NCBI RefSeq assembly: GCF_035607535.1
Contig: NZ_JAYDZX010000002.1
Location: 62,001-126,000 of the forward strand
Length of the DNA: 64,000 nucleotides
Direction of reading: 5' to 3'
Origin: Salinimicrobium sp035607535
GTDB taxonomy: Bacteria; Bacteroidota; Bacteroidia; Flavobacteriales; Flavobacteriaceae
Shown here: in pieces, positions 7,530 through 17,098 of the stretch
Layout of the letters: every line of letters starts with the position of its first letter
How positions within the stretch are numbered: the first letter of the stretch is position 1
Notes under the pieces: generated by a model
The model's database searches: none
The model's input: only the letters and a program-made list of their open reading frames with translations
Told to the model about the DNA's origin: nothing
Program-made: the position numbers and the translations under genes

Positions 7530-9931
7530 TGCGATTTATTTTATTCCTTGCCTTGATCCTGGTGTTCTGGAGTTCTTCGGCACAGGAGATCACTGTTTAT
7601 GATGAGGAGACCCGGCAGCCCATTTTTAATGTGGCGATCTACAATAAAGATAAATCAAAGCATCTGCTTACAGGTTTTGATGGAGAAGCAGATATTTCTA
7701 TTTTTTCACCTTCAGAAGTAATCTTTTTCAGGCATATTTCTCACGTCGAATTTCATGCCACCAGGAGCCAGATCCTTCGGCAGGGGCCTAAAGTTTACAT
7801 GAAACCGACAAATAATGAACTTACAGAGGTTGTCGTTTCGGTTTCCAAATTCCGACAAGACAGGAATCAGGTACCTCAAAAAGTTGTCACCATAAACCAA
7901 AAGGATATACTCACTTCGAGTCCGCAAACTTCAGCAGACCTGTTGGAGAGCACGGGCCAGGTTTATGTGCAAAAAAGTCAGTTGGGAGGCGGTAGCCCAA
8001 TGATAAGGGGATTTGCAACCAACAGGCTATTGATCACAGTTGATGGGGTACGTATGAATACGGCCATTTTTAGAGGAGGGAACGTTCAGAATGTAATTTC
8101 CATAGACCCGCTTTCGGTGGAGAGGACGGAGGTTGTTCTTGGCCCCGGCTCTATTATTTATGGGAGTGATGCTGTAGGGGGAGTGATCAATTTTTATACG
8201 CTTAGCCCCGCATTTTCAGTAGTAAAAGGCGGGAATTTCTCAGGTCGGGCTTATACCCGCTATGCAACCGCAAACGATGAAAAGACAGGCCATTTCAACG
8301 TGGCGTACGGCAGCAGGGAATGGGCTTTTTTAACCTCGGCTTCGTATTCAGATTTTGGAGATATGCGCATGGGAAGCGATGGCCCTGAAGAATATTTGCG
8401 ACCTGAATATGTTGTGAGGAGAAACGGCCGTGACTATATGGTTGAGAACGAGGATCCCGAGGTGCAGAAACCAACGGGATACGAACAGCTTAATTTACTT
8501 CAAAAGGTGAGATTTAAACCTACAGAGGAATATGACTTTTCTCTAGGACTGCTTTATTCCACGACTTCAGATTTTCCCCGATATGACCGGCTTTACCGCA
8601 AGAGGGACGGAGTTCTTAGGGCAGCCGAATGGTATTACGGGCCTCAGGAGTGGCTGCAGACCAATTTTCAGCTCAACAAGGTGGGAAATGGAAGGTTCTA
8701 CAATGATGCGAAGTTAACAGCAGCCTATCAATATTTTGAGGAGAGCAGGAATGACCGCAATTTTGGAGAGGAGATCCTTTATCAAACCCGCGAACAAGTA
8801 GATGCTTACTCTGTAAATCTGGATTTTGAGAAGAAATTCAAGACAAAGACGCTGTTTTATGGAGGGGAATACGTCTACAACAAAGTGAATTCAACAGGTG
8901 CCGAAAGGAACATTGTTTCAGGCGTGGTTAATCCCGGGACGTCCAGGTATCCCGATGATGCTACCTGGCAATCTCTTGCCTCGTATGCTAATCTACAATG
9001 GGAATTTGGTGAGGATTTGACCCTGCAAACCGGGGCGAGATACAATTATATCCTTTTGGATGCTGCTTTTGATGAAGAGATCTACGATTATCTTTTTTCT
9101 GATGCCAATCTTAGTACGGGCGCTCTTACCGGAAGTGCAGGATTAAACTGGCAGCAAAATAACGTTTTAGGATGGCAACTGAATTTTTCAACAGCATTTA
9201 GAGCGCCTAATATTGATGACGTGGGAAAGATCTTTGATTCGGCACCCGGCCTGGTGGTTGTTCCAAACCCCAATCTCAAACCTGAAAAAGCCTACAATGC
9301 CGAGCTGGGAGTGCGGCTAAATTTTGATCGGGTGGTGCAGGTGGACCTGGCGGGATACTATACAATGCTGGAAGATGCATTGGTGCGCAGGGATTTTACT
9401 CTTAATGGTGAAACTGTTATTGAATATCACGGGGAACCAAGTAGAGTACAGGCAATTCAAAATTCGGCGATGGCACGGGTCTATGGCTTTGAAGCCGGGG
9501 CAAAGGTCTTTTTTACAGATAACCTGAAACTCATCACTCAGGCCAGTCTTACCGAAGGAGAGGAAGAACAGGAGGACGGCTCGACAGCACCATTAAGACA
9601 TGCTGCACCGTTTTTTGGTAATGCGCATTTAGTCTGGGAAAACGATATACTTCGGTTTGACCTTTTTGCTGAATACAATGGAGAAATAAGTGCAGAAGAG
9701 TTGGCCCCTTCCGAAAGGGACAAAGATTACCTTTATGCCATAGATGAAAATGGAAATCCATACGCGCCCGAATGGTACACAATAAACTTTTCTTCGCAGT
9801 ACCAACTGGGGAAGATGTGGTTGATCACCGCAAGCCTCGAAAATATTGCCGATAAAAGATATCGCACCTACTCCTCGGGGGTTGCCGCAGCAGGGCGGAA
9901 TTTTATTGTAGCCCTGCAGTACAGTTTCTAA
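7529..9931 (+). CDS. TonB-dependent receptor, heme/hemoglobin-receptor type
   Basis: This 800-residue outer-membrane protein has a signal peptide ending at SSAQ, a short N-terminal carboxypeptidase-regulatory-like domain (about 19-95), a plug with QKSQLGGGSPMIRGFATNRLLITVDGVRMN (in pieces typical of HmuR/hemoglobin/transferrin receptors), and a barrel ending in ALQYSF with a terminal Phe. The plug pattern points to heme or a related iron source, but no heme-binding partner genes are adjacent. No Fur-like site could be recognised upstream, since the gene begins inside the recO stop codon. Family firm, ligand inferred. Confidence 0.85.
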   Translation: MRFILFLALILVFWSSSAQEITVYDEETRQPIFNVAIYNKDKSKHLLTGFDGEADISIFSPSEVIFFRHISHVEFHATRSQILRQGPKVYMKPTNNELTEVVVSVSKFRQDRNQVPQKVVTINQKDILTSSPQTSADLLESTGQVYVQKSQLGGGSPMIRGFATNRLLITVDGVRMNTAIFRGGNVQNVISIDPLSVERTEVVLGPGSIIYGSDAVGGVINFYTLSPAFSVVKGGNFSGRAYTRYATANDEKTGHFNVAYGSREWAFLTSASYSDFGDMRMGSDGPEEYLRPEYVVRRNGRDYMVENEDPEVQKPTGYEQLNLLQKVRFKPTEEYDFSLGLLYSTTSDFPRYDRLYRKRDGVLRAAEWYYGPQEWLQTNFQLNKVGNGRFYNDAKLTAAYQYFEESRNDRNFGEEILYQTREQVDAYSVNLDFEKKFKTKTLFYGGEYVYNKVNSTGAERNIVSGVVNPGTSRYPDDATWQSLASYANLQWEFGEDLTLQTGARYNYILLDAAFDEEIYDYLFSDANLSTGALTGSAGLNWQQNNVLGWQLNFSTAFRAPNIDDVGKIFDSAPGLVVVPNPNLKPEKAYNAELGVRLNFDRVVQVDLAGYYTMLEDALVRRDFTLNGETVIEYHGEPSRVQAIQNSAMARVYGFEAGAKVFFTDNLKLITQASLTEGEEEQEDGSTAPLRHAAPFFGNAHLVWENDILRFDLFAEYNGEISAEELAPSERDKDYLYAIDENGNPYAPEWYTINFSSQYQLGKMWLITASLENIADKRYRTYSSGVAAAGRNFIVALQYSF

Positions 9932-10051
9932 GCTTCAGAAAGTAAAATGATTAGAGGTGAGAATTATCAGGCTGCTATCAGGTTTTCCCTTTTTAAACCT
10001 TTCTATTTACTAAAAATCGTTATTTTCGCGCAACTATTTTGAAAGAACAAA

Positions 10052-13000
10052 ATGATGAGCGCAAAGTTCCCTGAATATAAAGGACTTGACCTGCCAAAAG
10101 TGGCTGAAGAAATTCTGCATTTTTGGAAGGAAAATGATGTTTTTGAGAAGAGTGTTACTTCACGCGATGGAAAAGAGCCTTTTATCTTTTTTGAAGGTCC
10201 TCCATCTGCGAACGGACTTCCGGGAATCCACCATGTGATGGCGCGCGCCATTAAAGATATTTTTTGCCGTTTCAAGACCCAAAAAGGTTACCAGGTCAAG
10301 AGAAAAGCTGGTTGGGATACTCATGGCTTGCCAATTGAGCTGGGAGTAGAGAAGGAGCTGGGTATTACCAAAGAAGATATTGGCAAGAAGATCAGTGTTG
10401 AAGAATACAATGAAGCCTGTAAGAATGCGGTAATGCGCTACACCGATGTGTGGAACGACCTCACAGAGAAGATGGGGTATTGGGTAGATATGGATGATCC
10501 ATATATCACCTATAAGTCGAAATACATGGAAACTGTATGGTGGCTGCTATCCCAGATCTATAAAAAAGGCCTCATCTATAAAGGCTACACAATACAACCT
10601 TACTCGCCAAAAGCGGGAACGGGGCTTAGTTCTCACGAGCTGAATCAACCGGGGACCTATCAGGACGTCACCGATACTACCGTTACAGCTATGTTCAAGG
10701 CAAAAAAAGAAACTTTACCCAAATTTCTTTCAGAGATTGAGGGGGAGATCTTTTTTATAGCATGGACAACCACACCATGGACACTTCCTTCCAACACAGC
10801 TTTAACTGTTGGTCCCAAGATTGAATATGTAACTGTAAAAACTTACAATCAATACACTTTTGAACCAATTACAGTAGTAGTTGCTAAAGAACTGGCCGAA
10901 AAGCAGTTCGATAAGAAGTTCCAGAAAGTGGAATCTGAAGAGGCTTTACAAGCTTATAAACAGGGAGACAAAAAAATCCCATTTTTGACAGGTGAGTCTT
11001 TCCGTGGAAAGGAACTGGAGAATGTGAAATATGAGCAACTCCTACCTTACGTACAGCCGTATGAGCATCCCGAAAATGCCTTTAGGGTTATCCTTGGGGA
11101 CTTCGTAACTACCGAAGATGGTACCGGAATTGTTCATACTTCCCCAACCTTTGGTGCAGATGATGCTATGGTTGCCAAACAGGCAAAACCTGAAGTGCCG
11201 CCGCTACTGGTTAAAGATGAGAATGGGAACCTTGTTCCGCTTGTGGATCTACAGGGGAAATTCAGACCAGAGCTTGGAGAGTTCGGCGGAAAGTACGTCA
11301 AGAATGAATACTATGATGAAGGCGAAGCACCCGAGAAATCGGTTGATGTTGAACTTGCCATCAAGCTAAAGGAAGAGAATCGTGCCTTCAAAGTAGAAAA
11401 ATACGTTCACAGTTATCCAAACTGCTGGAGAACAGACAGACCAATATTATATTATCCACTTGATTCCTGGTTCATTAAAATAACAGAGGTCAAGGACCGC
11501 ATGTATGAATTGAATCAGCAGATCAACTGGAAACCAAAATCTACCGGGGAAGGAAGATTTGGTAACTGGCTTGCAAATGCCAATGACTGGAACCTTTCCA
11601 GATCGAGATACTGGGGAATTCCGTTGCCAATTTGGAGAACTGAAGACGGAAAGGAAGAAAAGATCATAGGGTCTATCGAAGAGCTGAAAGAAGAGATGAA
11701 AAAATCTGTAGAAGCCGGTTTTATGGAAGCCGATCTTTTTGCAGAATTTGAGCCGGGGAATTTCAGCGATGAAAACTATGATAAGGTGGACCTGCATAAG
11801 AATGTGGTTGACGGGATCGTGCTGGTTTCAGTTTCCGGAAAGCCGATGAAGCGGGAGGCCGATCTCATTGACGTTTGGTTCGATTCGGGTTCCATGCCTT
11901 ATTCGCAGTGGCATTATCCTTTTGAAAATGCCGAAAAAGTTGAAAACACCTGGCGAAAAGCCGATTTCATAGCCGAGGGCGTTGACCAGACCAGGGGCTG
12001 GTTCTATACCTTGCACGCTATAGCAACCATGACCTTTGACGATGTAGCTTATAAGAACGTGGTTTCAAACGGTCTTGTTCTTGACAAGAACGGGCAGAAG
12101 ATGTCCAAACGTCTTGGAAATGCCGTAGATCCTTTTGAAACTCTTGCTGCCTTTGGTCCCGATGCTACCCGCTGGTACATGATCTCCAATGCGAACCCAT
12201 GGGATAACCTGAAGTTTGACATTGAAGGAATTTCAGAAATAAGACGCAAGTTCTTCGGAACACTTTATAATACATATTCCTTCTTCTCTCTTTACGCAAA
12301 CATCGACAACTTCACCTATGCTGAAGCCGATGTGCCTCTTGAGAAAAGACCTGAAATTGATCGTTGGATCCTTTCAGAATTGCACACGCTTATAGAGAAC
12401 GTAGATAAATTCTATGCCGATTATGAGCCCACCAAAGCGACTAGGGCAATTTCAGAATTTGTTCAGGAAAACCTGAGTAACTGGTATGTGAGATTATGTC
12501 GCAGAAGGTTTTGGAAAGGCGAGTATGGTACAGATAAAATATCTGCATACCAAACCCTTTACACCTGTCTTGAAACAGTAGCTAAATTGGGAGCACCTGT
12601 AGCGCCTTTCTTTATGGACAGGCTTTATAAGGATCTAAATATAGCTACCCAAAAAGAGGAATATGAGTCGGTACACTTAGCTTATTTCCCAGAAGCCGAT
12701 TCAGCTTATGTAGATAAAAAGCTGGAGCGTCAAATGCAAAAGGCGCAAACCGTTTCTTCTTTGGTGCTTTCACTAAGGAAAAAAGAGATGATAAAAGTGC
12801 GGCAGCCTTTGCAGCGCGTGATGATCCCGGTGCTCGATGAACAACAGAGAAATGAGATCGCAGCAGTTGCCGATCTTATCAAATCTGAAGTTAATGTCAA
12901 GGAGTTGGAGTTGATCGATGACGCGTCGGGTATTTTGGTTAAAAGTATCAAGCCAAACTTCAAGGTACTTGGGCCGCGTTTTGGGAAGGAAATGAAGGAG

Positions 13001-13459
13001 ATCGCCCGTAAAATAAACGAGTTCAGTGCAGAAGACATTCAGAAAATAGAACGGGACGGCGAAATTCAGGTTGAGATTAATGGGAATTTGCTTACATTAG
13101 AGATCGGGGATGTGGAGATCACTTCCCAGGATATTGAAGGATGGTTGGTTGCTAACTCCGGAAATATTACTGTTGCTTTGGATATCACCATTTCAGATGA
13201 CCTCAAAAAAGAGGGAATTGCAAGGGAATTGGTGAACCGTATTCAGAACATACGTAAGGATTCCGGCTTTGAAGTGACTGACAAAATAGATGTGACCCTA
13301 CAAAAGGACGGCAATGTCGAGGAGGCTGTTCAACAAAATATTGAATATATAAAAACCGAAACCCTCACTGCAAATCTCGACTTAGCAGAAGAAGTGAACA
13401 ACGGGCTGGAAGTTTCTTTTGATGAAGTGACCACAAGGTTGTTAATTAAAAAACATTAA
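10052..13459 (+). CDS. ileS: Isoleucyl-tRNA synthetase
   Basis: The 1135-residue class I synthetase attaches isoleucine to tRNA-Ile. Its HIGH box reads GIHH (58-61, in ANGLPGIHHVMARA), and KMSKR lies at 683-687. The CP1 editing region includes AWTTTPWTLPSNTA and DDGTGIVHTSP-like segments. The length and the GIHH variant fit the longer, eukaryote-like IleRS type seen in Bacteroidota rather than the E. coli type; some enzymes of the eukaryote-like type are less sensitive to mupirocin, which is not tested here. A near -7 element (TATTTTCG) lies at 10021-10028. DksA-like gene follows 5 bases later. Confidence 0.96.
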   Translation: MMSAKFPEYKGLDLPKVAEEILHFWKENDVFEKSVTSRDGKEPFIFFEGPPSANGLPGIHHVMARAIKDIFCRFKTQKGYQVKRKAGWDTHGLPIELGVEKELGITKEDIGKKISVEEYNEACKNAVMRYTDVWNDLTEKMGYWVDMDDPYITYKSKYMETVWWLLSQIYKKGLIYKGYTIQPYSPKAGTGLSSHELNQPGTYQDVTDTTVTAMFKAKKETLPKFLSEIEGEIFFIAWTTTPWTLPSNTALTVGPKIEYVTVKTYNQYTFEPITVVVAKELAEKQFDKKFQKVESEEALQAYKQGDKKIPFLTGESFRGKELENVKYEQLLPYVQPYEHPENAFRVILGDFVTTEDGTGIVHTSPTFGADDAMVAKQAKPEVPPLLVKDENGNLVPLVDLQGKFRPELGEFGGKYVKNEYYDEGEAPEKSVDVELAIKLKEENRAFKVEKYVHSYPNCWRTDRPILYYPLDSWFIKITEVKDRMYELNQQINWKPKSTGEGRFGNWLANANDWNLSRSRYWGIPLPIWRTEDGKEEKIIGSIEELKEEMKKSVEAGFMEADLFAEFEPGNFSDENYDKVDLHKNVVDGIVLVSVSGKPMKREADLIDVWFDSGSMPYSQWHYPFENAEKVENTWRKADFIAEGVDQTRGWFYTLHAIATMTFDDVAYKNVVSNGLVLDKNGQKMSKRLGNAVDPFETLAAFGPDATRWYMISNANPWDNLKFDIEGISEIRRKFFGTLYNTYSFFSLYANIDNFTYAEADVPLEKRPEIDRWILSELHTLIENVDKFYADYEPTKATRAISEFVQENLSNWYVRLCRRRFWKGEYGTDKISAYQTLYTCLETVAKLGAPVAPFFMDRLYKDLNIATQKEEYESVHLAYFPEADSAYVDKKLERQMQKAQTVSSLVLSLRKKEMIKVRQPLQRVMIPVLDEQQRNEIAAVADLIKSEVNVKELELIDDASGILVKSIKPNFKVLGPRFGKEMKEIARKINEFSAEDIQKIERDGEIQVEINGNLLTLEIGDVEITSQDIEGWLVANSGNITVALDITISDDLKKEGIARELVNRIQNIRKDSGFEVTDKIDVTLQKDGNVEEAVQQNIEYIKTETLTANLDLAEEVNNGLEVSFDEVTTRLLIKKH

Positions 13460-13464
13460 GAACT

Positions 13465-13848
13465 ATGTCAACAGAAGTTAAAGAACGCTACAGCGACGCA
13501 GAGCTGGCGGAATTCAGGACATTGATCCTTGCCAAGATCGAAAAGGCTAAGGAGCAGCTGGAACTCTACAAGAGCGCCTACATGAATGACGGAAACAATG
13601 GTACAGATGACACCTCTCCTACGTTCAAGGCTTTTGAAGAAGGCAGCGAAACAATGAGTAAAGAGGCGAACTCGCAATTGGCGATACGCCAGGAAAAATT
13701 TATTCGTGATCTTAAAAATGCTCTAGTGCGCATTGAAAGCAAAACTTATGGGATTTGTAGGGTTACTGGTAAACTAATCGCAAAGGAGCGCCTAAAACTG
13801 GTTCCTCATGCTACCTTAAGCATTGAGGCCAAGAACATGCAGCGCTAA
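13465..13848 (+). CDS. DksA/TraR-family RNA polymerase-binding factor without a complete zinc site
   Basis: The 127-residue protein has the DksA layout: an N-terminal coiled-coil (about 10-90) and a C-terminal globular end reading YGICRVTGKLIAKERLKLV. In E. coli DksA four Cys bind zinc; here only C98 remains, and the final CIDCK positions read SIEAK. The coiled-coil tip carries NDGNNGTDDTSP, with acidic residues where DksA has its functional Asp pair. It probably binds the RNA polymerase secondary channel. The Cys loss is common in this phylum as I recall. Co-transcribed with ileS and followed by a terminator. Confidence 0.85.
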   Translation: MSTEVKERYSDAELAEFRTLILAKIEKAKEQLELYKSAYMNDGNNGTDDTSPTFKAFEEGSETMSKEANSQLAIRQEKFIRDLKNALVRIESKTYGICRVTGKLIAKERLKLVPHATLSIEAKNMQR

Positions 13849-13870
13849 AAGAAACCACTCAAAAAAGAGA

Positions 13871-13910
13871 AACGCTCCTGCCTATTAGGTTTGGAGCGTT
13901 TTTTGTTTTG
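13871..13910 (+). terminator. Intrinsic terminator after the DksA-like gene
   Basis: AACGCTCC (13871-13878) pairs with GGAGCGTT (13893-13900) across a 14-base loop and is followed by TTTTGTTTTG. The next ATG is only 9 bases beyond, so the downstream gene needs some readthrough or a promoter inside this short region. Confidence 0.85.
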
Positions 13911-13918
13911 CTGCTGTT

Positions 13919-14539
13919 ATGAAAACTTTGTTGACCACTTTCTTCCTCATCTTCTTTTTGTCGGCACATGCTCAGAAAGTTACCCGGGAAGTCCTCAGCA
14001 CCAGGGATCTTGAGAGAATCGTTTTTTCCAGTGATGAGATCTATAGGATCTCTGTTAATACCGTACCCGGAAACGAGGTGATCATCACCACCCGTTCTGA
14101 AGGGGAATATTTTAATGAGATCAACCTGGAACATGAAGTTAACGGTAAAACTCTTTTTCTAAATTCCCAGTACCGGGAGATCCTTCAAAATGGTTTCGAT
14201 AAATTAAGTGCCCATAAAGTATTTTCTATGGAGGTAGAGTTGCAGGTGCCGGAGGATATCATGTTAGAAATCAGTTCTAATCTGGCATCTGTTTATCTTT
14301 CAGGAGCTTTTAACAGTGCGTTGATTCAGCTCAAAAATGGTTCCTGTTATCTCGACGCCTTTATGGGAGATGCAGTGATCAATACCTTTGATGGCAATAT
14401 TACCGGTACTGCAAGAAGTATGGATGTAGAGGCAAATTCCAGGCATGGAGAAGTCGACGTACCTCAAATTTTCCATGGAAATCATAAAATGGTACTAACC
14501 AGCATCAACGGAGATATAAAGCTCTCCGAAACTAAATAA
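13919..14539 (+). CDS. Secreted DUF4097-like beta-helical protein
   Basis: The 206-residue protein has a signal peptide (ending near SAHAQ) and a body of short repeated beta segments such as LEISSNLASVYLSGAF and VINTFDGNITGTA, like the DUF4097 putative adhesin group. It is probably exported to the periplasm or surface. The function is unknown. It starts 9 bases after a terminator and ends just before the lspA promoter. Confidence 0.6.
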   Translation: MKTLLTTFFLIFFLSAHAQKVTREVLSTRDLERIVFSSDEIYRISVNTVPGNEVIITTRSEGEYFNEINLEHEVNGKTLFLNSQYREILQNGFDKLSAHKVFSMEVELQVPEDIMLEISSNLASVYLSGAFNSALIQLKNGSCYLDAFMGDAVINTFDGNITGTARSMDVEANSRHGEVDVPQIFHGNHKMVLTSINGDIKLSETK

Positions 14540-14545
14540 TATTAG

Positions 14546-14553
14546 TATTTTTG
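14546..14553 (+). promoter_or_regulatory. lspA -7 element
   Basis: TATTTTTG exactly matches TAnnTTTG, 21 bases before the ATG at 14575. It overlaps the alternative in-frame ATG at 14551, which argues for the later start. No -33 TTG is evident. Confidence 0.55.
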
Positions 14554-14574
14554 CCCCTGTTCAATTCAACTTCA

Positions 14575-15210
14575 ATGTCCTTAAAGAAAGCCTCTGTAAT
14601 TATTATTCTTATTCTGATTATCGATCAGGTCTCAAAGTTCTACATCAAGACCAACTTTATGTTGGGTGAGGAGATAAGGGTTTTTGACTGGTTCAGGATC
14701 TTATTTGTGGAGAATGAGGGAATGGCCTGGGGGGCAAGAATTCCTGGGGAATATGGAAAACTGTTGCTTACAAGCTTCAGGCTTGTTGCTATTGTAGGTA
14801 TTGCTTACTGGCTTTGGGACTCTGTGCGTAAGAATGGCTCGAAGATCCTCATTGTTGCCATATCCATGATCTTTGCAGGAGCGTTCGGAAATATTATCGA
14901 TTCTGTCTTTTATGGCGAAATCTTCAACCACAGTTACAATCAGGTTGCCAGCTTTATGCCGGAAGAAGGCGGGTACGGTACTTTAATGCATGGAAAAGTT
15001 GTAGATATGCTGTACTTCCCACTGTGGTCCGGTTACCTTCCGGAATGGTTGCCATTTTGGGGAGGTGAATATTTTACATTTTTTGAACCGGTATTCAACA
15101 TCGCCGATTCTTCAATTACTGTTGGGGTATTTTTGCTTCTAATCTTCAATAAGAAAGCTTTTCCTGAACATGAAAAGGAAAAGAAAGAGCAGAAAAAGGC
15201 GGTTAGTTAA
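14575..15210 (+). CDS. lspA: Lipoprotein signal peptidase II
   Basis: LspA cleaves the signal peptide of diacylglyceryl-modified prolipoproteins in the inner membrane. The 211-residue protein has four hydrophobic segments and the two catalytic aspartates in GNIIDS and FNIADSSI. I start it at MSLKKASVIIILILIIDQVSK because the upstream ATG at 14551 lies inside the -7 element. It has a flavobacterial extension between the last two membrane segments (including KVVDMLYFPLWSG) and a lysine-rich tail. Its end overlaps the convergent response regulator by 4 bases. The many lipoproteins in this window are its substrates. Confidence 0.93.
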   Translation: MSLKKASVIIILILIIDQVSKFYIKTNFMLGEEIRVFDWFRILFVENEGMAWGARIPGEYGKLLLTSFRLVAIVGIAYWLWDSVRKNGSKILIVAISMIFAGAFGNIIDSVFYGEIFNHSYNQVASFMPEEGGYGTLMHGKVVDMLYFPLWSGYLPEWLPFWGGEYFTFFEPVFNIADSSITVGVFLLLIFNKKAFPEHEKEKKEQKKAVS

Positions 15211-15620
15211 GCTACGTCTCTATCAAATATTTTCTCAAAACGTTTTAGTTCAATTGGTTTGATAAGGTAGTCTGTTACCATATTGAAGGACTTTGCCCGT
15301 TCGAGATCACGTGGATCTATAGAAGAGCTTACCACGTAGAGCGTGATCTTCTTATTGAAATTGTTCTTGATCTTCACAAATTCACTTAGGAATTCCCAGC
15401 CATCCATAACCGGCATATTGAGATCAAGAAAGATAATATCCGGTAGACGTTCCTCGCTTACGTTTTCAAGTATAGCCTTGAAATAATCCAGGGCTTCCTT
15501 TCCGTTTTTGAAGATGATCAAATTTTGAGAGAGTTTTTTGATCTCAATGATCTTCTTTACCAAATTAACGTAGATCTTGTCGTCATCAATAATACAGGCA
15601 AGTTCTATAGGATGCTCCAT
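15207..15620 (-). CDS. Single-domain response regulator (receiver only)
   Basis: The 137-residue protein is a stand-alone receiver domain. The acidic cluster is at D12-D14, the phospho-acceptor D66 lies in IIFLDLNMPVMDG, the Ser switch in VVSSS, and K121 in LIKPIE. There is no output domain, so it likely acts by protein contact, as in Rcp1-type partners of phytochrome-like kinases. It starts 4 bases after the histidine kinase stop and is almost certainly its partner. Confidence 0.9.
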   Translation of the reverse strand: MEHPIELACIIDDDKIYVNLVKKIIEIKKLSQNLIIFKNGKEALDYFKAILENVSEERLPDIIFLDLNMPVMDGWEFLSEFVKIKNNFNKKITLYVVSSSIDPRDLERAKSFNMVTDYLIKPIELKRFEKIFDRDVA

Positions 15621-15624
15621 AACA

Positions 15625-17076
15625 TTAGAATTTTATTTTAAAGGTGGTGCCTATATTTACAGTACTGGTGACAGAGATACTACCTCCCATCGCCTCGACC
15701 TGGTTTTTAGTTATAAACAAACCAATCCCGTTGGCTTCCGGGTGACGGTGAAAGGTTTTGTACATACCGAACATTTTGTCGCCATGTTCATCCAGATCTA
15801 TTCCCATTCCATTGTCACTCACCTCAAGGTAATTTTCGCCATTTTCCTTGTAGGTCTGTATATAAATGACCGGTCTCCTGCCTTTAAACTTATATTTAAT
15901 GGCATTCGTGATCAAATTTAGTAAAATACTCTCCAGATACTCAGAAATGTAATTTATTTCGTTCAACTTGTCAAATTCGGCGATGATCTCCGCATTTTCC
16001 CTTTTGATCAAAGAAGAAGTCGATGCGACGACCACGTCAAGAGCATCTGTAAATTTTACAAGCTGTCGTTCTTTTGTAAGATTGTTCTGTTTGGTGACAA
16101 CTTCATTCAATTCACTTATCGCTTCCTCAAGATTTTCAGAAATGTCATTTACATTGAGCAAAAGATCCAGCTTGTCCTCTGCAGTCCTGGCTTCCCGAAG
16201 CAGCTGGGCAATAAGACTAAGGTTACTGCTATGAGAGCGCAGCTGGTGTGAAACTATGTGAGCAAAATTGAACAGCCTCGAATTTTGAGAAGCAATGATA
16301 TCCAATGAATTCTGTAGGTTGAGCTCATTCGTTTTCTGTTCGTCAATATCCTGATAAACTCCCCGTATTCCTATTATTTCCTGATCGGCGTTATAAACAG
16401 GTTTTCCCGTAGCTCTAACCCAAAATTCCCTGTTGTGCAGGGTGCGCATTTTTATTTCGACCTTAAAAGGAATTCCGAATTTGGAACATTTTTTGAACAT
16501 GGCTTCAACCTTCTCGTGATGGTCAGCAGCGTAAAACCTCATTTTGTCCTCGGGGTGAGGTTCATAATCCATTGGGCAGTCCAGGATCTTCTTAGTTACG
16601 TTGTCCCAGTAAACTGCGTTGGTATTTACATCTAAATACCAGCCACCGGTAGAGGTCATTTCTGCAGTTTCCCTGTAGTAAAAGAAGTTTTCCTCTATGG
16701 TATATTGATCGCGCTTTGCCTGATGTATGTTGACGAAAAGCAGGACTGCGGCGTCACTTACTGCTTTATCTCTGCTCTTTAGATTACGACATTCAAACCA
16801 TCGGTACCTGCCGTTCTCGAGCTTTAGCCGAATTTCAGCATTAAAGGGTTTATAGCGGGTGGTAAGATTATCAAAGTGTTCCCTGAAGTCATAGCGGTAA
16901 TCCTTATGCAGGATGTTATCCAGAAAATATTCGAACTTGTCATTCCCGGTATCCGGATTGCCTATGAGATAGTTAAAATGCTCCGACCAGGAGATCTCCT
17001 TAGTCAACAGATTGATCTTCCAGTAAGCTACATCAAAGTCTTCTAGAATACTGTTTAACTGGAGGTCGTTGAGCAT
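15625..17076 (-). CDS. Cytoplasmic PAS-domain sensor histidine kinase
   Basis: The 483-residue kinase has no membrane segments. Two PAS/PAC regions (about 10-120 and 130-250, the second ending EIIGIRGVYQDIDEQK) precede a helical region with the phospho-acceptor His in IVSHQLRSH (H277). ILLNLITNAIKYK is the N box and VSDNGMGIDL the G1 box; the C-terminus NQVEAMGGSISV fits HATPase_c. The H box SHQLRSHSS lacks the usual Pro of SHELRTPL. The signal is unknown and must be intracellular. It is co-transcribed with the receiver protein at 15207-15620. Confidence 0.88.
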   Translation of the reverse strand: MLNDLQLNSILEDFDVAYWKINLLTKEISWSEHFNYLIGNPDTGNDKFEYFLDNILHKDYRYDFREHFDNLTTRYKPFNAEIRLKLENGRYRWFECRNLKSRDKAVSDAAVLLFVNIHQAKRDQYTIEENFFYYRETAEMTSTGGWYLDVNTNAVYWDNVTKKILDCPMDYEPHPEDKMRFYAADHHEKVEAMFKKCSKFGIPFKVEIKMRTLHNREFWVRATGKPVYNADQEIIGIRGVYQDIDEQKTNELNLQNSLDIIASQNSRLFNFAHIVSHQLRSHSSNLSLIAQLLREARTAEDKLDLLLNVNDISENLEEAISELNEVVTKQNNLTKERQLVKFTDALDVVVASTSSLIKRENAEIIAEFDKLNEINYISEYLESILLNLITNAIKYKFKGRRPVIYIQTYKENGENYLEVSDNGMGIDLDEHGDKMFGMYKTFHRHPEANGIGLFITKNQVEAMGGSISVTSTVNIGTTFKIKF

Positions 17077-17098
17077 TAAATAACCAGATTAATTGGTT

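Noticed and set aside
14551..14574. Upstream ATG as the lspA start
   Set aside because: It lies inside the exact -7 element and adds eight residues not typical of LspA.
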